A stretch of 64,000 bases of DNA from Lolium rigidum (Eukaryota; Streptophyta; Magnoliopsida; Poales; Poaceae), in the NCBI RefSeq assembly GCF_022539505.1, contig NC_061508.1:260220736-260284735 (forward strand), given 5' to 3'. A model generated the notes under the pieces. It ran no database searches, was not told the origin of the DNA, and saw only the letters and a list, made by a program, of their open reading frames with translations. This document shows, in pieces, positions 56,429-64,000 of this stretch. The translations under genes were made by a program, and so were the position numbers. Every line of letters begins with the position of its first letter. The stretch's first letter is position 1.

Positions 56429-58734
56429 CCACTGCTGCCATATTTTTTTTTGCATTCTTAACTACACGGCTGGTTGATATTTACACAAAAAAAAGGAACC
56501 AAAGCGATTGATTGCCACCTCTATGAAGCATGTTTCATATTCGCGAATGCTTTGTTTGACCCTGCACGGACTTGACATTGAGCGTGAACAGTTTGTGACT
56601 TTGCTACATTGAACTTTGCAATATTGCAGCTGCTGCCCCTGTTTCACGCGCCATTTCTTCTCTCAGAGTACAGAGGAAAAGCTTGGTTGGTAGTACTACT
56701 AGACGCTAGACGTGTATGTGTTTATGTTCATGTACTACATGAACAGGAACTTTGATGCGCGGGGAGAGACGATTAGTTAAATTTGATAGCCAGGAGGAAG
56801 AAGCGTGACGCATCAGGCGTTGATTTCTTACTGTAACCCTGTTCCACAAAATAGATAAACTCATCGGTCTTGGTAAACAAAGACACCGTGCGGCCAAGAG
56901 CTTTGTCTACGTTTACGGCTCATATCGTACAGCACCGCAACCACATACTGATGCAGTTGATCTACAGAAGCAACTAGGTAGGCGATTACCTCCTAAAAAA
57001 AGTAGGTGATTACTTGAAGACGAGATGGCCTTTTATTTCAGACTATTCAAAACGTAAACCAACCTTTTCTAGTAGTAACACAAAAAAAAAGTTTCAAAGT
57101 GACCCAATTGTCCAGTTGTGGAGGATAAATTTCCAAATCTTGTACAGGCATGGATGCCAAGTGAATAATTTTTTTCTGATAAGATAAATCCACATATTTA
57201 CTTATTAATAGATTGGGAGGACCTTATCGCAAAGAAGTATCAATAAATCTTTGTAACTACAAAACAGCTGGTGAGATTTAAGGCAATTCGAGATAAAATA
57301 AAAATCATATTTTACTATAATTATCTAAAAGCAAAAATAGTCTTATAAAAATAAAAGTGGAAAGACATGCAAAAAATAAAATGTTCCAAATTTTTACTTG
57401 TGCTGTTGCCAGAATTAAAATTGGTTTAGTGAAGTTGCCAGGATTCAAACCCCACAATGGGCTCAAAAGCCTGAACGTATGAAAGATCGATGTAAACAAC
57501 ACACCACACTTGAAACTAAACAAACCTATTCACTTGCGCAAGCGAAGCTAGCTAGCTTGATATCCAGCTGCAGCCTGCAGCGAATTCTCTAGGTTGTTAC
57601 GGTGGTACCAGAAAGTGTTTCACCCTAAAAATATGTAAGTATTTATCATGCACAAAGTTGACTCACTGCAAATTTTATAGGTTTTCTTGGTTTTTGTTTT
57701 TTATTTTTTCGTTTCTTCTATGTTTAAATTGGCTTTATCCTATGTTTTTTTGCTTGCTTGAAGAAAATGTTATGTCAGACATAAATTTAGGTTCATCTAC
57801 CAAAATCTGATATGCATTGTTACTAAAAAACCAACCCATCTCCCTTAATCCCATCCAAATACACAAAACATCCTCATGGTTTATATCCCACTCCCACCCA
57901 CCCCCACCCCCAAATTCATATAAATTGCTCCTCTCAATTGTTTTTTAACTACATTCCTAAAATCAACTAGGATGGATATGTACCTCAAATTTATTTGTCA
58001 TATCATGGGCGGTGGGATATTTAGTCTGTGTTTTGTTTGCAACTTCAAGATCAAATTCAAATATGCATTTGGATTTCTTTCTATCAAGAATAATTTTATT
58101 CTATGAACCTCACAAACAATCCATAAGATCAAAATATACACCGCTTCAGTGCAACATAAATCTAATCATGAAATTTTCTCCGGAATCCCCAGATCAAAAA
58201 ATTTAAGCAACTCCAATCCTTAGTTTGATCCCATTCGAAACAACTAAACAAGTAATCGACAGGGAATGACATCCACAAAACATCACATCTCTTGGCACTC
58301 ATCTCCATCAAATAACCTAAGAAGCAACTCAGCAAGCCGGAGCTAAGTCAAATTGGAACTTCAAAGTACATTCTCAAACAAAAAGACATTGCATGCTAGA
58401 TTAGAAAAAAAATGCATATGTGACTTCGAGTTTGCCATTTGTTGAACGTATTAACCTGCCACCATTTGGAGAAAATTAACCATGTTCCCCTACTTGTTCG
58501 AAGTCATCACTCATAGCTAATACTACAACATTAGCTCCAAAACTAGCAGATTCAACAAATAATGGCAAACTCGAAGCGACATATACACAAATTTCCATAT
58601 ACATTGAGATGCATATCCATACCAAGTAGATCGATGATCAAATTAACCAGGTCTTAAGAAAAAAAAGTAGGAGCTGATCAGACCAACAGTTTAACATGGC
58701 AGCTAGCTAGCTAATGAAACAAAGCTCCATTTAG
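56429..58734. other. Convergent intergenic region between DUF212 and NAC genes
   Basis: Contains both 3' UTRs. AT-rich; a short C-rich tract CCCACCCACCCCCACCCCC lies at about 57894. No ORF with recognisable content and no clear transposon ends. Confidence 0.4.
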
Positions 58735-60045
58735 CTACTTTGAGAACCTGAGGAGGTCGGCGGCCTCGCAGCCGAGGTACTGCAGTGGAATCCTCTGCAT
58801 GGGGGAGGTACTGCTGCCACCTAGCTGCTCCATGAGCAGCTGTTGCTGATAAGGCGCCATTGATGCTGCTGCTGCGGCGGTGACCTTGCCTTGGAAGAGC
58901 TGGTCCAGGTTCTGGTGCGAGGCGAGGAGCTTGTCCAGGATGGACCAATCCGTGGGGGCCGCCAAGTGGGGATCGCCGCTTCCGCCGCCGTGGTGGTGCT
59001 GGAGCATCCCATTGCCACCGCCGGACGTGAGCTTCATCAGGTTCTGAGAGCACTCGACCTCGAGCGAGCTCATGGCCACGGCAGGCATGAAGGAGGGGAG
59101 CGGCGGCTGCTCGTGCTCAGCGCTCATGAGCTGCGGGAGCTGCATGGAGGCGTCGAAGGATGGGAAACCATAGTGCTGCTGTTGGCTGCTGTGCTGCTGC
59201 ATAAGGTGGGAGTTGTGCATGATATGCTTCTGGTCCATCGACGGTTGCATTTCACCCGTGTTGGAATCTGAAACTGGGAAGGGGTGGAGGAGCTCGTCTT
59301 CATCGAATGCCGCCATCTCTGCCGGGTTCATACCTCTCGTGTAGCTCTTCTTCGTGAAAACCCTACACACCACCCAGCCATCTTCCTGCGTTTCACACAA
59401 GATACTGGTAAATAAAAGCCACTACTAGCAAGCATGCATGCATGAAATCTAATGTATTTGCTAGACTTGCTTGAATTTGTGTGAGAGTAATGCTTTGCCT
59501 ACCTGAATCTCAACGTTGTCTTCATCAAGGCGGTACTCGTGCATGATCCAGTCGGTCTTCTTGCCGTGGGGAGCCCTGCCGACGTAGAACACGAGCGTCT
59601 TCCTCATGCCGATCCTCCTGGCGCTGCTGCCGAGGAAGATGGCCTTGTCCCGGCCAGTCGCCTTCCAGAACCCTGCCGTCGTGGCCCGGTTTGTCCTCGT
59701 ACCCGTCGGGTACTTCTTGTCCTTGTGGCTGAAGAAATACCACTCGTTCTGAGGCCCCGTCCCTATCCTGCACCGATCTGCCATGAATGGCATGTATAGT
59801 TTGTCACTTGCTCCGTCGACCAAGCTATGTAGCCAGCACCATATCAAAGGTTTAAGTTGATCACAAATTCACATACCTTTGAGGTCCCATGGCTCAAGCT
59901 TGTTGAGATCGATCTCCCTGATGACATCAAGGTCTATGGCCTCATAAGCAACCTTCTTCCTCAGGTAGTAGTAGAGGAGCTCCTCATCAGTGGGATGGAA
60001 CCGGAAGCCCGGTGGCACCGACAGTGCGCCGCCGCTAGGATGCAT
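58735..60045 (-). CDS. NAC transcription factor, SOMBRERO/BEARSKIN-like, 3 exons
   Basis: Minus-strand exons 60045-59877, 59777-59503 and 59385-58735 give 364 residues. The NAC domain is complete: subdomain [19 protein letters not shown] (residues 11-28), [32 protein letters not shown] with [18 protein letters not shown] (D start), and E WVVCRVF. The intron after EPWDLK and the one before [10 protein letters not shown] are at the classic NAC positions. The C-terminal half is Gln/His/Met-rich and ends with [18 protein letters not shown] and [14 protein letters not shown], an activation-domain pattern I associate with SMB/BRN (root-cap maturation) factors. DNA-binding nuclear regulator; the root-cap role is inferred by analogy. 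The frame is intact and is the only TF gene in the window. Confidence 0.9.
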
Positions 60046-61533
60046 GCTCCCTCGGCAGCCCTAAGATCTGAGAAGAAGCAGACACCATGTGTGCACCCAA
60101 TTAGCAAACCAAATTCGAAACTACCTAGCCTTCGCTCAAATTAACTGCATCCTTATATACCCTTCTCTTCATGCATATAGCTAAGAGAACAAAAGGAAGA
60201 GCACAAACCTTGGAAATCTCCTTTCTACCTTTTTGCTCTCCCCGCTGGTTCTCAAAGTAACAAAGTGTCAAGACAAGCAAGAAAAACAAGAGCAAGGTGA
60301 TGGTCTAAGGGAAGGGAGAGGATATGTATGGGTTATATGGAAAGAGGCAGCTGGGAGGCAGGGTTTGCATGTCCAAGATGCTCACCAAAGACAAACCCTA
60401 GGTCTATAAAATGTTGTACCATGGCCTGTGCAGGGATGAATGGGTTTGAGCTGGCTATTGGTGCTACTAGCTAGCTAAATACTTTAGTCAGAGCATTGAC
60501 CACCGTATCGATAGGGCCACAGTAATAGTGTCCATGCACATGTAGTAATATGCTGCATGCATGTCTTTGGGGTGGTCTTGGAAGGACTAAATGAAAAGAA
60601 GGGTGTTTTGTCCCTGGATTAGGGGACCTGCCCCAAAACTGGCCTCAGAAGGAGCATTTAGGTGTCTACATCTGAAACAGTAGTGTATCATTATTGTGTG
60701 ATTTTGCAAATGTGCCCCTGGCAGATATAATAATCAAGCTTGGGAGATGTGTGGGATAGAGCAAGGGGTTAGTTTGTGAACAAACACATGCAGTAGTACT
60801 ACTACAGTAAACTAACTGTGCTCCAATTTGACTTTGCACGTGGGAGTCAGGGGAACAAGAGAATTGAACCTCTAATCCCATTGCTACAAATCCCAATCTC
60901 TCCATTCTTCTTCCATTCCCTGCAAACTACCTTACTTTATTTCACCACCCTTTAAAGTAAGGTATAATCGTGTGCTCTTGTCTTGGCCATAGGAATGGCA
61001 TAGGTTACTTTACTCGTCCCAATTAGGCATCTCGCCCTAGGTAATTTTGAAAATAATTACTAATTAAGTGACTTTGCGTGGCATCTCGTCTTGAAATTAC
61101 TTAACCAGCTATATATGTCTAACTAGCCCATTGTCAACTGTCTATCCAGCCAAATGAACGGTTGTTCTCTGGATGCACAGTTAATTAGGTGCAATATGGT
61201 CAGTTCATCGCAAAAAGCTTTATTAGTCGATTGTTGTTTTGTTGATACACAATTCTTTGTTCGATTATACTTGTCAAATATTGGAACCTGGACTAACGGT
61301 TGTAAAAAAAAAGTTAGAAATAATTTTTCATTCATCAATCTACAATTATGATATTTTCATGTATTTTCTCAACAAAGATTTTTTCGATAAATATAAAATA
61401 ATAATAAGATAGAATAATCATAAGAAAATATCATCTGAAATATACAGTGTGACCAAGCTATTTTTTTTCTCAAGCAGTATAAGATAATGTGCTTTACCAG
61501 AGTGTGTATAAATCATGAAATGCATATATGCTA
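60046..61533 (-). other. NAC promoter region
   Basis: No other gene is supported. A TATA box TATATAAG (minus strand, 60152-60159) lies about 110 bases upstream of the ATG. Further upstream are GAGCTAGCTAGTAGC-like runs and poly-pyrimidine patches without a clear known site. Confidence 0.45.
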
Positions 61534-61613
61534 CCCCATCCGGTTTCTTTTAATTGACTCAAATTTATTACAAGTTGTACTAATCCAAGTCAACTAAAAG
61601 AGACTAAAGGGAG
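61534..61613. mobile_element. Short Stowaway MITE, 80 bp
   Basis: Flanked by TA on both sides (61532-61533 and 61614-61615). The left CCCCATCCGGTTTCTTTTAA and the right TTTAGTCTC-type inverted end (AGAGACTAAAGGGAG) pair through TTTTAGTTGACT/AGTCAACTAAAA-like arms. Much shorter than the other two Stowaways. Confidence 0.75.
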
Positions 61614-62440
61614 TACATCCTAAAAATAACATGGGGTAAATAGACCACGTATGGAGCTGGCGTATTTGAAGTGCTACATAGTGCAGCACATTGCTCCAGA
61701 TGACATTGGGAAACAAGCGACGTAGAGACACGGTCACTGCACAGCTAGCTGCGGGAGAAATGAATCAGGACACGCAAATTTCCACGTACGCGCTTGCACA
61801 CGAGGTTCGAGATTAGTGTTTGCGTTCACGCAATATATACGTACCTACTTCAAGTTTTTTTTTATTTGTGTCTGGTTGGGAAAACCGGTGGGCACTGTTA
61901 GGAGCGGTTACTAATACCAGTGAAAATACAATTCGAAAGTAATCAAATGAATCGATAGATTTACCGCATTTTGAGCAAAATCTGCTGAATTCATCCAAAC
62001 TATGCCAAGAACTTGTAATTTATCGAACGTCCGCTTAATATCAAGTGCCCTTTAACTACATGGGAAAGAGCATATTGATCATGTATATATTGACATTATA
62101 TATCAACTTCTGACAAAAAAAGGTCATCCAATAATGTTTTAAGATACCTTTATATATATCAACCATAAGGAGTTTGATACACACAAAAAATGACTATATT
62201 CATATGTGGACTGTGTTTATGTTACAAAATGATCCAGATTTAAACGTCACTGGATTTTACGTTAGTTAGAAAATTTACAGATTCCTTTTTGTTGCTCTAT
62301 GTGGTGATACGTCAACCGGTCGAGCTTTTGCATTTACATAGAGTCAAGTAATTAAATTGAAATTAAATCTAAAATATTTAGTTCCTATATATATTAAATG
62401 AAGGAACAGTGAAATTTCAAAATAAATAAATATAACTGAA
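61614..62440. other. AT-rich intergenic DNA
   Basis: No ORF or repeat structure recognised. Confidence 0.4.
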
Positions 62441-64000
62441 TTTTTTTCTTCGAAATGGGTGTTTTACCCCAGCGTTTGCATCAAAATGATGCATATGGCT
62501 GCTTTATTCCTTATTCATAACCAGTAAGTATTATCCTTATTAAAACTCACAAATCAACTTAAGTCAATACAAAGATCAAACATCTGAAAATGCAAAGGAG
62601 TAGATGCCAAAAATACATCAAAAAGTGATTCTACGGTCAAGCCGCTAGCCACACTGGCTGTAGAAATCCTATCCGACCGTCTCCAGTCGCTTGCACCTAG
62701 ACTCCATGGCATCCCGTTGTTTCTCGGACTGGAGATAAGACCACATACGGATCCAATAGATAGCCATAGGGATGACCTGCAAGAAAGGTTGAGGTTTTGG
62801 TTTGTTAAAGACCACTTCATTACGCACATTCCAGATTGCCCAAATAATAGCGCAAACATCCACACGAATCTGTCGAACATCATTCTTAGCAATGCCGCTC
62901 AACCAATTACCCAAAACATTAGTGATATTAGCTGGCGGGGATAAACTGAAAGTCATATATATGATACGCCATACAATCTCAGCTAAAGGGCATTCAAAAA
63001 ATAAATGTTTAATAGATTCATCTTTATCACAGAAAACACATTTCTTGTAACCTTGCCAATTCCTTTTTGCAAGATTATCTTTGGTTAGAATAGCTTTGCG
63101 GTGAAGAAACCACATGAAGATCTTGATCTTCAACGGTACTTTTATTTTCCAAATATATTTTCTCAAGTACTTGGTCTTATCATCTAGTAAGTCAAGGTAA
63201 AAAGACTTTACAGTAAAGGCACCCGAATTGGTAAGGCTCCAAACAAAAGAGTCATTTTCATTTGTCAACTGAATGTACATAAGGAGTTCAACTATATCTA
63301 ACCAAACTGCCCACTTGTTGGGCGTTAGAGTTCTCCAAAACGTAACATGAAGAGGCCTATTTGCTAAAACATCACCGACCGAAACTTGTTTTCTTTGAAC
63401 AATACTGAAAAGGGACGGGTATTGCTGCGACAAAGGGACATCCCCCAACCACTTATCTCCCCAAAAACTTGTATTTTTACCATTTCCAATATTAAAATAA
63501 CCCCGCTTGAAAAAATCATCTTTCATTTTCATCGATCCTTTCCAAAAAGGAGAATCATGCGGCCTCACGGTCACTTGCGATAAATTTTTAGCCTGAAGAT
63601 ATTTGTTACGAAGTAAATCTTGCCATACCCCGTCGCCATTTAAAAGTTCAAATAGCCAATTACTAATTAAGCATTTATTTTTTTATCTCTAAGACTTCAA
63701 TGCCGAGCCCCTAGTCCTTTGGGCGACAAATAATATTCCACCTAGATAACCCATACTTTCTCTTATAACCATCGCTCTGCCAAAAGAAACGCGATCTATA
63801 GTAGTCTAACCTCTTCCGTACTCCCACTGGAATCTCAAAAAATGAAAGCATGAACATGGGCAAGCTTGTTAAAACCGAGTTAATTAGAATTATACGATCT
63901 TCATAAGATAAAAGCTTTCCAATCCAACTACTCAATTTCCTCTCAAATCTGTCCTCTATAGGTTTCCATTCACCATTCCTCAACTTGCGATAATGAATAG
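62441..64000 (-). mobile_element. LINE, 3' part of ORF2, continues beyond the right edge
   Basis: The minus strand encodes the RT C-terminal region (63983-63711, LSSWIGKLLSYEDRIILINS and SFFEIPVGVRKRLDYY) and a 301-residue frame (63574-62669) with GNGKNTSFWGDKWLGDVPLS, IWKIKVPLKIKIFMWFLHRK and the zf-RVT block CVFCDKDESIKHLFFECP. These are standard for plant LINE ORF2. The region between 63711 and 63574 is shifted out of frame at least twice. A T run at 62441-62447 marks the poly-A 3' end. The 5' part is outside the window. Confidence 0.88.

Noticed and set aside
59539..59799. Plus-strand frame opposite NAC exon 2
   Set aside because: Shadow of the NAC coding sequence.
1..64000. tRNA, rRNA, microRNA precursors, CRISPR arrays
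   Set aside because: Nothing convincing was seen by eye. tRNA-Asp complementarity at primer sites is part of the retroelements and is not a tRNA gene.

Overview
This is plant nuclear DNA, most likely from a large-genome pooid grass (Triticeae or a close relative; the species cannot be fixed from sequence alone). The reasons are intron-containing receptor-kinase, NAC and DUF212 genes of cereal type, a stack of nested LTR retrotransposons with 5-bp target-site duplications (TSDs), Stowaway and other MITEs, a grass-type Helitron, and LINE remnants. No bacterial, organellar or CRISPR feature was seen.

Layout. 1-9.5 kb is a small gene island with two receptor-like kinases on the + strand: a four-exon wall-associated kinase (1162-4881) with a duplicated ectodomain and a Mutator-like MITE in intron 2, and an intronless DUF26 receptor kinase (6799-8781) whose kinase domain looks like the LRK10L class. 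9.6-42.1 kb is a three-level transposon nest. A LINE remnant was split by Gypsy element 1 (10526-42072, TSD CCGGT). Element 1 was split by Gypsy element 2 (12175-39028, TSD CCGGC). Element 2 then received two related minus-strand Athila-like non-autonomous elements: element 3 (15496-22532, TSD CCACA) in its gag-pol and element 4 (28098-34761, TSD CGTGT/CGCGT) in an antisense gene. LTR divergence judged by eye agrees with this order, since element 1 LTRs differ far more than element 2 LTRs.

Element 2 has the Tat-lineage plan: gag, protease, RT, RNase H, a second RNase H, integrase, then an antisense two-gene module with its own TATA box, introns and a coiled-coil protein, and finally tandem copies of a polypurine-tract-like motif before the 3' LTR. 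All its reading frames carry stops or frameshifts. Elements 3 and 4 share LTRs and a non-coding scaffold but carry different ORFs in the same slot.

42-64 kb is a second gene island. It holds a predicted 61-aa protein gene of unknown function (44502-47469), a 3.3-kb Helitron on the minus strand (48203-51511) with nested MITEs, a plastid-type DUF212/PAP2-like phosphatase-family gene (52443-56428) whose intron 2 contains a duplicated exon piece interrupted by a LINE, a SOMBRERO/BEARSKIN-type NAC factor on the minus strand (58735-60045), and a LINE running off the right edge.

All exon boundaries come from reading GT/AG sites and frame continuity by eye. Family names come from recognised motifs, not from searches.
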